A stretch of 64,000 nt of DNA. Origin: Saccharomycopsis malanga (taxonomy: Eukaryota; Ascomycota; Saccharomycetes; Ascoideales; Saccharomycopsidaceae). A program made the position numbers and the translations under genes. Position 1 is the stretch's first letter; every line of letters starts with the position of its first letter. The DNA lies in the NCBI GenBank assembly GCA_004014935.1, contig CP025323.1, positions 558,001-622,000 of the forward strand, given 5' to 3'. The notes under the pieces are model-generated. The model had not been told where the DNA came from. It was given only the letters and a program-made list of their open reading frames with translations, and searched no databases. Positions 49,585 through 59,917 of the stretch are shown in pieces.

Positions 49585-51961
49585 CTACACGGAACCGCCA
49601 CTGGCATTATTGTTTCCAACAAGCCCTGCCATTTCCAAAAAGGCTCTTTCCTCGCCTAAAGACTTCAAATTCACCCGGTTTCGTTTCTCAGCCTCTTTTT
49701 CTTCCCAGGCCCAATGAGCCAACTGTTGTTTAAACACTTCGCTGTTTCCAATACCCCATACTTCAATCTCGTTGATTAGAAACTTGTCTTCATATGTCGG
49801 AATCGGTGCCTCAGCCTCAGTAGCTTGGCTAAAACTTTCGGCGAGATTCTCGTTATAAATTGAACCATGATGAAAAAGCCCTGCAATTCCAGTATGGCGA
49901 AACACTGCGAATTCCAAATTGGCATCAATGGTGAGAGAAACATTTCCCGGTTGGTATTTAGATAAATTGTTGTTTTTAATTAATGGTTGGGAATTGCCAA
50001 ATCCAATGCCTCCGCCTTCAGTGTTGAAGTACGCATATTTACCTGGTTTTACGGCACCAGAAATACTACTTCCACCACGTAACAAGCTGCTTTTCGCCTT
50101 AAACAAGTTTTGTTTAGGCCCTATTTGAAAAACCAACGTCTTATCGTCACCAAAAAAATTTTTGTTTGTTTTGCGCCATGGTTGACTCAAATAAACCCCG
50201 TAAATAACAGTTTCTCCTAACAACTTCTCCTTCTTGGCAGTCTTATTCAAAGTGTTGGCTGAGGGATCTGTGTACTTGTGAATTAGGTGAGGATAATACT
50301 GATCAAACTTATGGAACTTGCGATTTACTGTGGCTCCATATGCAGTAGCATTTATTATTTTTTTACCTGATATAAGAAGTAACGATGGAGCATTCCAATT
50401 AAACACCTTATACTCAAATGATTTCATCGAGAAACCATACTTGGAACCAATATAAAGATTACGGCAATTGTCAATGTTGAAATGGCATATCGGAGTGATG
50501 TTGATATCCTCATGTGTGGCTTTTTGTTCCTCAGAACCTGGCTGTGCTACAGAGTTATCAGAAGTATCAAGCGATAGAAATGTAGACATTTGTGCCATAT
50601 TCTGGTATGTCAAGAGCTTGGATTCTTTGAAAAGACCATCATCATTATCTACATCAGTAGAGTTCGAAACCTCGGTGCTGGTTCTAGACAAATAAGTGAA
50701 GCTCAAAAACAAATTGTTCAAGTTGGTCAACAAATAAGGTGCGGTGTCATTGATGAACTTGTTGAAATGTTGGAAGTCAAAAACAGTATTTTTGGATAAC
50801 AACTTTTTTACATCTGTAATACGATAATCAATTGACTTGATCATGTTAAAAGCATTGATCTTGTAGGAGTTGTAATATTCTTTTGACAAGTTTCTTATTT
50901 TATTATGTATGATTTTGGAATTTACATCACTGAAACTAGTTTCTTCTGATTTGGCAGCCTCTTTCAACAGATCAGTTACCTTTTTCTTATTCCCGCTAGT
51001 GCTATTTCGTTCGCCAAGAATCAAAATGTTAGACAACTCAGGATGCTGGAGCGCTTTAGTTACTGCTGATTGTATCAACAAAAGTAATGTAAAGAAATTA
51101 AGCAAATACGTGGAAGGAACAAAATACTTGTCAACTTTGAGCCCGTCAAAAGTGACCACCAATGGAAGATTTGTCCATACTATTTTAGAATCATATACTG
51201 CATACTGTAGTTCGGCCTCTCCCGTCTTCTCGTTAAACTCTTTTGTAACATCTTGACTCTCGGGTATATTAGGTGAACCTTTTTTAGATTTTCCCAGCGA
51301 CTTTTCTATATGCTGCTCTACATCTCCTGGATCATAACATTCCAAAACTCCATCGCTTAATCCAGCCAACGCTAATGTAAGAAACACGAGCTTGTTGAAA
51401 TCATACTGTTTCCCAAGAACATTTGCTCTTTTCCTTGTTAACAAAACAAGAAGCTTGATGATCTCCCCAAACTCAAAGTACTCGTAATCCAAACTATGGC
51501 TGGAACCATTGTATAATGACGCCGGGGCTATTATTGGGAATCGTGCAAGCTGTTTTAAAAACTTGTAGAAAATATTATATAGTTGATGATCCTTAGGGAT
51601 CTGCAAGAATTCGTTACTTTCTTCAGTTAGTATACAACCCATCGTACAAATTGGACCGGATAACTTATACATACAGTTTATCTTGGTGGATCAATGAGCC
51701 AGACAATTCACCAAACGGTAACAGCTGAAGCTGTTCTGGAGAAGGTTTTTTATCTTTCTCGGCTTCAGTCTCAAGCAAATTCTTCTTCAAACAATACAAT
51801 TCATAAGTATCAAACTGCTTTAAACAAGACTTTATGAACAAACGATCAATTGTTGACAGTGGCAAATATGCCACTGTTTGTCTAGAACCAGCCGTAATAG
51901 CGCTACTGCTGGCCCCACTGTTATTATTAACATCCTCTGCAGAACTAATAACTTGCCCCAT
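49585..51961 (-). CDS. RTC5: TLDc-domain protein Rtc5 (spliced, two exons)
   Basis: Exon 1 is 51675-51961 and exon 2 is 49585-51616; 772 residues. It starts MGQVISSAED with Gly2 in a good N-myristoylation context, as in yeast Rtc5. The C-terminal TLDc domain shows NWNAPSLLLISGK, VYLSQPWRKTNKNFFGDDK, FNTEGGGIGFGNSQPLI and INEIEVWGIG. The two exons sit in different frames with an 8-bp overlap; an intron with consensus signals joins them in frame. TLDc proteins bind and regulate the V-ATPase, and Rtc5 promotes its disassembly at the vacuole. It is longer than the S. cerevisiae protein (567) because of linkers around residues 145-165 and 345-410. The stop is 50 nt before the next poly-T stretch. 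Confidence 0.88.
51617..51674 (-). other. RTC5 intron (58 nt)
   Basis: The donor is GTATGT (51674-51669), the branch point TACTAAC (51632-51626) and the acceptor AAAG ending at 51617. Among nearby AGs only this one restores the frame: CT from exon 1 plus T gives Leu, then NEFLQIPKDH. An AAG acceptor is less usual than CAG or TAG. Confidence 0.82.
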
Positions 51962-53295
51962 TTTTTTTTTTTGTTTTTTGATGTGCCACTTCCAACTACC
52001 AACACTTCTGAGGGGATAACCTAGTCTTTTCTCCACACAAGTCCGTAACTAATGGCAAAGTAGCATATGAAGCCGTTAACTTGGAACCAGTAGGTGCCAC
52101 CCATTGCGATGGCCTATTATATAAGGTGATTGGTGCATATCAGTGCATGTTGGTGCATGTAGATTGGAGGTATAATAGATAAAACAATTTTGCATCTAGA
52201 AATTTTACAGGGTAGTGTTTCTAAAAAGCACTGCTTTCAAAGAGCAGTTATTTACATATGTAATACAGTGTAGTGTCCGATATTGCCGGCTGGAAAAAGT
52301 TGAGAGTAGACTATAAATAAATGTTGTGGATACAGTATATAAGGGCGCGGGCCGTCTTACTAATGATGTTTGTCAGCAAATTTACGAGTATTGTTGATAA
52401 TAATTATTAATAATAATCCACCAGGGCATCAGGTACCCAAGTAACCGTTGGAGATGAAGTATTTTACAATTTTGTGTTTTAAGTGAGGGTGCTAGCTGTT
52501 TTATTTATAGCCACTGATTAGTTTGTTTTAGTATTAAACCCATTTTGAAACAAGAGTACAAATTGCATTGTCACGTCTTTGATAATGTCACGTAGTATCA
52601 CCGACTATTGTCAGTCAACCTTAATAATGTAGATGCCAAGCTGGTTGACAGAGAAAAAGAAACTCTCTCTTGGCTATAATCTTGTCAAGCAGAATAAGGT
52701 CTACGGGCAATGGCATGTTGGAACCTTCAACTGACGAGCGCATTAAACTGGCGATCACCATGTGTGTTACCGTTTTCGTTTACAATAGTTCCTTCCATGG
52801 TTATGGCCTTTCCCTCGTGGGCTCTACCACACAGCCTGTGTCATATGCCTAGCACTAGCAAATCCGAGCACTATATGATAAGGTAGTGTAAACAGATTTG
52901 TTTTCCTAAAACGGAAAAGCCACTACACGTTGAACATGTATACAAGTTTGTCAGTTTTTCCTGGCGTTGAACTTCTCTTTTCTCGCGCCTTTTTGACCTC
53001 TATTTCCTTGCAAAACACACCTATAGATAACGTTATCCTAGGTTTCCACGGCAGGCGGTTGAAGAAAGCCATGTTTCGGGAACGTTACCGTCATGCTGGG
53101 GCCTGCAAAGAACTGCAGTGCTAGCAGATCTATGCGTAGCGCTGCATGCATGAGTGCATTTTATACCAGAAAGGTCCGAGTTCCCTTTCTGAACATTGGA
53201 CATATATATATATATATATATAGTTGGATATTTCGAAACCAACTTTTTTTATAGGATATTCCAATGGAAAGGCGCTGCTTTTCGGTCATTGTACC
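51962..53295. other. Long divergent promoter region, RTC5 and AIM6 paralogue 1
   Basis: About 1.3 kb. It holds GGTGCATATCAGTGCATGTTGGTGCATGT (52132-52160), in which GTGCAT recurs three times, a poly-TA tract at 53202-53221 just before the AIM6-like gene, and TATA-like sequence at 52334. No RNA gene or real ORF was recognised. Confidence 0.45.
53202..53221. repeat. TA dinucleotide microsatellite
   Basis: About ten TA units, 75 bp upstream of the AIM6 paralogue 1 start; it may serve as the TATA region. Confidence 0.8.
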
Positions 53296-54747
53296 ATGTC
53301 TATTCTTCCTGTTTCCATTGAGGACACCAAGAGCAAACTGCGACGCAGTTTTCTGTTTTACGGGAAAAGCTCGTTTATAGCAAAATACTATCTGAAAACC
53401 AAGCTTCGATATGTGGTCCTTTTATCCAGCACAATTGTGGTTACTGTCTTTTTCTTGATTAGCCAGCAATACCGCCATGTGCTCCAGATTTGGCCACTAA
53501 GCACTCATCCAATAGACAAGTCGGTCTGTCTGTTCCAAGAGAAAACAGATTACAAGCCGTTTTTCGTATACGACTGGGCTAACCGAGTTTTCCAGTTTGA
53601 TGCCTCGGCAAACGAATACAAGCGAGCTAGTAGTCCGGCGGAGTTATTATTTCGTAAATACAACTCCCATCAGAATTACACTGCGGCTATAAATGGAAAC
53701 AGACAACACTTTTACAATATACATTCGCACAACGATTACTGGAGATCTCACCCATTGTTTGATGCTTTGGAAAGAAACTACAAAAGCATTGAGGCAGATG
53801 TATGGTACCGGCCTTCTAGCAAGTTGCAGAGCTCATGCACTAATTCCCTTGCCCTGGGTGCTGTTTCCAGAAATCAGACCAACATGACCAAGGAAGCTGA
53901 ACTTTATGTGGGGCATCATCTGTATTTATTATCTGAGTACAAGACACTCAACAGTTTATATGTTGACTTGCTAGCTGAAATTCTTGAAGACCGCAATGCA
54001 CGTCTTAATGGGCTGTTTCAAGGCGTTTTCCACAACTTTCCTCAAAAAAGCCTCAATTTCATTATTGATATCAAATCAAAGGAATCATATCTAGTATACC
54101 AGCTACTTTTGAGAAAACTAGCTTCTATCAAGAAATATCTAAGCTACTACGATTTCGAGAAAAAGGCTCTTGTTGAAAATCAAATCAATATTATCTTGTC
54201 CGGTTATGTGCCTCTCAACGAGCTCTTGAAAGAAGATAAAATACATGAGGCTAATGGAGCAGGCAAAAGGTATGTTTTTACCGACGCTGACACATTGAAT
54301 CCTTCACAAAATCAATCGTTGGCGAAATTATCAATTCTTTCTTCCACTAGTTACGGAGGTCTTCTCAAATCTTCCTCCTCCACAGGTTCTGAAGACTCCA
54401 CATCGGCTCCTTCCAATCCACAATCTACTCACAACCATTCTTATGGCTTTTTAAACGAACACCAGCTTCTCTATTTGAAATTAAAAACCTCTGAAGCCAG
54501 AAATCAATCTTCCAATCTTGACACTAGAATCTGGGGTGTGCCCCAGCTACACTACAGTTTCGACACATTCTCCCCATCAAGTCTCTGGTCCAAGATGTTA
54601 AGTTTTTTCAGCATCAGCAATGAAAAAGCAAAACAGGTAGATGTTGCCAATTGGAAGGATTTGATGCTTAAAGGAGGTATTACAATGATGAATATGGATG
54701 ACTTGGATTTCGGAATGGAGGTCTACAATAACGTTATGGGTTGGTGA
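53296..54747 (+). CDS. AIM6: Aim6-family PLC-like phosphodiesterase, paralogue 1
   Basis: A 483-residue type II membrane protein from the ATG at 53296. Cytosolic residues 1-40 precede one membrane segment YVVLLSSTIVVTVFFLI (about 43-59). The lumenal domain carries the Aim6 signature IHSHNDYWRSHPLFDAL and YKSIEADVWY, the N-terminal strand of a glycerophosphodiester-phosphodiesterase/PI-PLC-like TIM barrel with catalytic His and Glu. Further family blocks are LNFIIDIKSK, YYDFEKKAL, GKRYVFTDA and WGVPQLH. Loss of Aim6 alters mitochondrial inheritance in S. cerevisiae, but its reaction is unknown. A 40-residue Ser-rich insert lies near residues 353-385. A second paralogue follows on the same strand. 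Confidence 0.9.
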   Translation: MSILPVSIEDTKSKLRRSFLFYGKSSFIAKYYLKTKLRYVVLLSSTIVVTVFFLISQQYRHVLQIWPLSTHPIDKSVCLFQEKTDYKPFFVYDWANRVFQFDASANEYKRASSPAELLFRKYNSHQNYTAAINGNRQHFYNIHSHNDYWRSHPLFDALERNYKSIEADVWYRPSSKLQSSCTNSLALGAVSRNQTNMTKEAELYVGHHLYLLSEYKTLNSLYVDLLAEILEDRNARLNGLFQGVFHNFPQKSLNFIIDIKSKESYLVYQLLLRKLASIKKYLSYYDFEKKALVENQINIILSGYVPLNELLKEDKIHEANGAGKRYVFTDADTLNPSQNQSLAKLSILSSTSYGGLLKSSSSTGSEDSTSAPSNPQSTHNHSYGFLNEHQLLYLKLKTSEARNQSSNLDTRIWGVPQLHYSFDTFSPSSLWSKMLSFFSISNEKAKQVDVANWKDLMLKGGITMMNMDDLDFGMEVYNNVMGW

Positions 54748-55995
54748 AAAGTTTTTCTGTTGTGATATTATTTACGTGTATTTTTACGAACTTATGATAC
54801 ATTTTTGTTCAACTTTTTTCTCTAAAATAGAAGTAGTTAGTTGATAAAATATGATATGTAAGTTGACGCACCAGTAAATGCCATCCTCGCATTTTTCTGC
54901 GTCTGGTCGCCTCAGCATGCATGGATCCAGGACAGTTTGCCAAACACGTATAATGCCTCGAGGCTATGTCTTACTGTAGTTAAGAGCTCCACTTATTGTG
55001 AAACAAATTGTTTATGAAGTATAACAATAGATGACGGATTTATAAACAATGTTTGAACGTAAAAAAAAGGTTTAAAGAATGAGAAGATTTAGCTGTTTTG
55101 AAATGTCAACTTGATTTAAAATAGCTCACTTTTTGAACATTGTTTTGTAATAAGTTACTCCTTGAATATTGTTTTGTAATAACCATTTCTAGAGTTTTTT
55201 TAAAACAAATCACTTGTTTTACTACAAAAAAAGTTGATTGAAATTTAAAAAGAAATCTTCACATACTGAATCCATTTAGGATTTGACTTTTTAACAAATA
55301 TAATTTCGTATATATGTACATGACTTCAAAAGCTTGGTGATGGGTCAATTTAATAAGTCAATCTAATATCATATCAGCCGTTGAGTATTATTTACGACGG
55401 TCTGGGCATTGCCAAGACTGTTGATTTTAAAGTCGAGTTTCCCGCGGAACTTTTTGCAAACTTGGCCACTGCCCTTACTGATGGATGTTGATTGGACCAA
55501 CAATCTTCAAATTCTTGGAACCACGTCTAGCCATAGTTAACAGCGTAGCATATTTCTTTTCCGATATGGGTAAGCGACTATGGAACGCTTGCCGATTCTC
55601 TTTTTTGACGTTTATACACGTACCCAACGGCCAGTAGTTAACTGTCAGCAGAGTATATACTAAAATACGCTATAAAATAGACCAGAACCAAACCAACATT
55701 AACGGCATGTTTGGGTCTTGTGAGCTTTTTGAGCTACCATAATTTCCAAGCCTAGTGAAGAGGACTTCTGCCGTATGCTCGATACCTTACAAATCTCCTG
55801 GTCCAAGGGAGAGTATCCTCCATTTTCTGGTTCCATAAGGCTAGAATGTAAGGCTAGAATGATAATGGCGAGACATATAAATTGCAGAAAACTCCTATTA
55901 AAAGATGTTTAATATTGTATGTCCTTATCCTTTTTTATTTGTTTGGTGTGCATTGTGCAATATAAGACTTTTTGGATTCATGGCCATATACCAAT
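54748..55995. other. Intergenic between the AIM6 paralogues
   Basis: About 1.25 kb. TTGAACATTGTTTTGTAATAAG at 55134 is repeated with changes at 55162 (28-bp period). The 55440-55680 segment is GC-richer and may be regulatory. No gene was recognised. Confidence 0.45.
55134..55189 (+). repeat. Two imperfect 28-bp tandem repeats
   Basis: TTGAACATTGTTTTGTAATA and TTGAATATTGTTTTGTAATA recur 28 bp apart in AT-rich DNA. No function is proposed. Confidence 0.7.
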
Positions 55996-57813
55996 ATGGA
56001 AAAAGAACATATCAATGCCAGTACATATTGTGATGTGGAAAATGAGGCTGGAAATGGGCTGTCAGTTGCCAAAAAGAGACTTTCAACTAAAGTTCTTATC
56101 AAAATAGCGGTTGTTCTTCTTACTTGTACGTTTCTAATAGGATATCATGTAGCAGTAAACACTGTGAATTGGACAGAGAGAATCCCAATCAATTTTAAAT
56201 CTTCTAAAGACTTTTCGCCTAAACCGAATGATCCTCTTCCACCAGTGATCTTCGGCGAAAAGCCACCTACAAGAGTTGTTCACAAGTGCAGCCCAACTCT
56301 TGTAAAGAGAAAGTCCACCACCAAAGCTGCTTCTCTACATAGCACCCCAGCAGTCTGTGATCTAAAACAAGACTCGACAACCCTTTGGTATGACGTGCTC
56401 CATTTTCTTTCAAACTCTTACAAGAAACAGGCTACAGACAAGTATTTCAACGACATTCTTGACCCAACCACCTCTAGAAATCGCGACATCAACTCCAAAT
56501 ATTACAGCTATGACAGGTTGAAACAGTTTAAAAATACAGAATTCTACACCAGCCATATCAACTCCCAACTTCAACATGTCCAAAGTGGACAAACTGCTCC
56601 CAACATTGCCAATACCAACAGTAATTCTTCTGTTATCAATTTGAATACTTTAGGCCAAAATATCTCATCCAACTCCACCGCTTTTAGTAACGCTTCTATC
56701 AACTACTATTCTGCCCAGGTAGACTCTTCAAACCTATTTTCCAATGATACCATTACTATGGGCTCTACCACAATCTTTGCCGGCAACGACAGTGTGCCTC
56801 CTAATGTCACTGCAGTTGAGTTTCTTACAGGAGGCAAGAAATTGTATCCTATCCATTCTCACAACGACTATACCAGAGATGTGCCCTTATTCGATGCTCT
56901 ACAAAGAGGTTACAAGAGCGTGGAGGCTGATCTCTGGTATTATCCAAAATCCTGCGATCATAACTTGGCCTCGTTGAAAGAGTTTGCCCTTGCCAGTGAC
57001 AGCAAATTTTCCGGAGATTCAGACACATACCCAGCACTATATGTCAGTCATAACAAGTTTGGCTTGTCCAGATATAGAACTTTGGAGACATTGTATCTCA
57101 ACCATCTTTCAGATCTTCTTGATGAAATCAACGAGTTTTACGGCATTCCAGAATCTTCAGCACCAAACGAAAAAGCTGGTGTTTTCTTCAACTATCCAAA
57201 CGAGTCTTTGAACATCATATTGGATTTCAAACATAATGGATATCCTACTTACAAGCTTGTAATGAGAACAATTCAGTCGTTTATCAAAAGAAACTACGTG
57301 ACATACTACGATTTCAATACCCAGACAAGAATAGTAGGTCCTTTGACTTTTATTGTATCTGGATTGGCACCATATGACTTGATTCAAATGGAAGACGAAT
57401 ACCGTGCCCAGGCTGGCCTGGGAAACAGATATCTCTTCATTGATGCTCCTTTGGAGAAACTCAGCACCAACACCACTGATATGGATTACTCAAGACTCTC
57501 TGTTTATGCATCCGAAAAGTTTGAAGATGCTATCAAGTCTAGTCAACCTGATTGGAATAAATATTTCAAAAACAAGAGTTTTTTGCAATCCGATGGTACT
57601 TTAGATCAGTCTACAGTCAATGCTACCAAAACCAAGTTTGACCTCGCTCACAAAATGGGTATCAAATCCAGACTTTGGGGTATGCCTTCCTACAGCGACC
57701 AAATGACCACTGAAATCTACGACAATTTGATTAAGCAAAGTGGTTTGGATTTCTTAAACGTCGACGACTTGGATAAAGGTATTCAAATCTATGATACTGC
57801 TCAGATCAGTTGA
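55996..57813 (+). CDS. Aim6-family PLC-like phosphodiesterase, paralogue 2
   Basis: A 605-residue type II membrane protein from the ATG at 55996. The membrane segment VLIKIAVVLLTCTFLIGYHV is at about 33-52. The catalytic start is IHSHNDYTRDVPLFDAL and YKSVEADLWYYP, as in paralogue 1. Also shared are ESLNIILDFKHN, YYDFNTQTRIVGPL, GNRYLFIDAP and the end DFLNVDDLDKGIQIYD. It differs by an extra lumenal segment of about 150 residues before the catalytic domain, rich in Asn-X-Ser/Thr sequons (about 200-275), so probably heavily N-glycosylated. The tandem pair arose by duplication, but divergence is large, so it is not recent. Confidence 0.88.
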   Translation: MEKEHINASTYCDVENEAGNGLSVAKKRLSTKVLIKIAVVLLTCTFLIGYHVAVNTVNWTERIPINFKSSKDFSPKPNDPLPPVIFGEKPPTRVVHKCSPTLVKRKSTTKAASLHSTPAVCDLKQDSTTLWYDVLHFLSNSYKKQATDKYFNDILDPTTSRNRDINSKYYSYDRLKQFKNTEFYTSHINSQLQHVQSGQTAPNIANTNSNSSVINLNTLGQNISSNSTAFSNASINYYSAQVDSSNLFSNDTITMGSTTIFAGNDSVPPNVTAVEFLTGGKKLYPIHSHNDYTRDVPLFDALQRGYKSVEADLWYYPKSCDHNLASLKEFALASDSKFSGDSDTYPALYVSHNKFGLSRYRTLETLYLNHLSDLLDEINEFYGIPESSAPNEKAGVFFNYPNESLNIILDFKHNGYPTYKLVMRTIQSFIKRNYVTYYDFNTQTRIVGPLTFIVSGLAPYDLIQMEDEYRAQAGLGNRYLFIDAPLEKLSTNTTDMDYSRLSVYASEKFEDAIKSSQPDWNKYFKNKSFLQSDGTLDQSTVNATKTKFDLAHKMGIKSRLWGMPSYSDQMTTEIYDNLIKQSGLDFLNVDDLDKGIQIYDTAQIS

Positions 57814-58682
57814 TCGTTGCAGGGCTTTGCTTATATTTTACATCACTACGCTCTTATTAATTACTGCCACTATTAATTGTTTGTTTCTAGATAATAACTA
57901 ATTTTTTTCGTTTTTTTTTTTTAATATTAAGCGTAAATTATGCGGCTTTTGCAGGGGCCATTTTCCAATATTGTATGAGACGCATGCAAGATGCGGTAGA
58001 TCGTCTACCAACACGCCGTATGAAATATGGTTGGTAACTTGTAAATATAATTACTGGTTTTTGTTTGGTGAGGCAACCTTAACACTTTTAAAAAGCTTAA
58101 TGTTTTGATTTCAATCAAAACATGGTTACATAAACCACTTTCTTTTATTTGGTAGCAAAGTTTCTTTCCAAATTGTAATCATCAGCTATTAAACCATCTG
58201 TAGTGACTTTCCAGATTGAATCCTGCTTTTGAAATTAGTACTCCTTTTGTAAAAACAATAATTGTCCAAAACCATTGTTCCCAAGCTCCGTAATCTTTGC
58301 TGTTAATATTGTCATGTCAACTTTAAATGACCAAACTGCAAGGGAGCATATTTTCTTTCGACTTAAGAATAACGATGCCTTTTTAGGAAATCAATAGGCA
58401 GATCATCAAAAAAATGCCTTAAATTAGAGGGCACTAAACATTTAGGGGCATTGAACGCGTATAATGGCATGGAATAATGGAAAAGGAGAGCATATATATC
58501 AAAATAAAGTTTACATTGGTGGTACTCATCCTGATATAAATAGATCTTTTGAAGCTGTCAGAAATCTAATATAATAAAGCTATTTACCGTATTTTACGGT
58601 TATTTATCCAAAACTGGTAGAAACATTTTTTATTTTGATTCAAAAGCGTATCTTGAATTGCTTAAAAATAACATTAATAATC
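57814..58682. other. Intergenic after the AIM6 pair
   Basis: About 870 bp, AT-rich. It contains the perfect palindrome at 58100-58123 and a TATA-like CTTATTTACCG region near 58578. No RNA gene was recognised. Confidence 0.45.
58100..58123. repeat. Perfect 11-bp inverted repeat with 2-nt spacer
   Basis: ATGTTTTGATT, TC, AATCAAAACAT: both arms are exact reverse complements. It could be a protein-binding dyad or a hairpin in a 3' UTR (287 bp after the AIM6 paralogue 2 stop). Confidence 0.85.
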
Positions 58683-59081
58683 ATGCCTTCTCCTGACTAT
58701 AAACAAGTAGAGCAAATACCAAACGAGGCTCGAGGAAACAGTCATTTGACAGACGATGATATTGAAGAACTAAAAATATATAAGGAAATTAATGAGAGAA
58801 GAAGAAGAAACTCACTTTTGTTTGCCAAAATAGTGCTTGTGGTTTGTGCTTCTTGTCTATTAATGGGTGTTTCTTACATTTGCTCTTTCAACTATTTGGA
58901 GAGTCATAGTTCGCTTGAGTTTCAGCATCATCATTACATCCATCTGAGTGTTTCACTGTCAACCATATCAAGCAATCTGTCAGTTGACTCTGAAAAAAGC
59001 AGAGCCATTCCAGTAACTAAAGAGCAATTAACTTTGTTGTTTCAAAATGCAATGTCTAAAATTAAACAAATCAAACAATAA
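58683..59081 (+). CDS. Small type II membrane protein, unknown
   Basis: A 132-residue protein from the ATG at 58683 (MPSPDYKQVEQIPN). An acidic cytosolic N-terminus with INERRRRNSLLFAK as positive-inside stop precedes one membrane segment IVLVVCASCLLMGVSYICSF (about 53-72). A Ser/His-rich lumenal part ends KIKQIKQ. The topology copies the N-terminus of the two AIM6 paralogues just upstream, but no catalytic motif follows, and sequence likeness is too weak to call it a remnant. The family was not recognised. Confidence 0.55.
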   Translation: MPSPDYKQVEQIPNEARGNSHLTDDDIEELKIYKEINERRRRNSLLFAKIVLVVCASCLLMGVSYICSFNYLESHSSLEFQHHHYIHLSVSLSTISSNLSVDSEKSRAIPVTKEQLTLLFQNAMSKIKQIKQ

Positions 59082-59917
59082 TTTATTACTCATATTTTTC
59101 AGTTCTTTTCTGCTTCAGCTCTTCAATTTCTTCCTTGAACCAGTTATTATATTCTTTGCCTTATAATCTTATTTTTTCCAACCATCATGGTCTTACTAAT
59201 TTATTGTTCATACCAAGCTTGGTTTGACATCTAGATTTAATTCAATTCGAAATTACAAATTTTTGTGCCTTAATTTATTAATATATTTCACACTGACTTC
59301 ATCTTACTGTACATATATAAACATTTATAGTAATAATTTTTCAGTCCGCCAAAATCACTCTCTGTAAATGACAATGATTATCAAACTAACACTGAGTTTT
59401 GAGAATACCATTCTCAGATTTTGCTCAATGATATATAATCCTAATTAAAGCACTTGTCAGATCCTTGTAAGCTTGCAGAAGTTTGGCGCATACGCACGTC
59501 TGCATAATTCTGTATGGCGTGACAAATTCTCGCCAGCAAATTCTTTAATACTAAAATGCCTCGCAATGTATCTTTTACGATAATTACATCAAAGTCTTGA
59601 TATGTTGAATATAATGTCTTAACAGTAATTGGCGAAATAAACAGAACGTGGAATAAGAAAATAGTGCGGAAACCTTTAAAATAATGGTAAAACAGAAGAA
59701 AGAAACGAAAACAAGGGCTCTAAGTCAAAAAGAACAACAAACAAATAGATTCAAAACAGAATAGAAAACGCCTGATGCCCTACAAACGTTAGGGCAGAAC
59801 AAATTCAAGTTTAACCAACGAAAAAGAAAAAAAAAAAACATGTACAATTTAACCAATTAAAAAAAAAAAGAATGATAAAGAAAAGCAAATGCAGTCAAAC
59901 ATTGTCAGTGGAAATGT
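59082..59917. other. Intergenic: 3' flank of the SREBP-like gene
   Basis: About 840 bp, AT-rich with poly-A runs (59827-59838, 59860-59869) near the 3' end of the minus-strand gene. No gene was recognised. Confidence 0.45.

Noticed and set aside
49585-52036. Two separate overlapping genes at the RTC5 locus
   Set aside because: The pieces cover consecutive parts of one Rtc5 protein, and consensus intron signals join them in frame.
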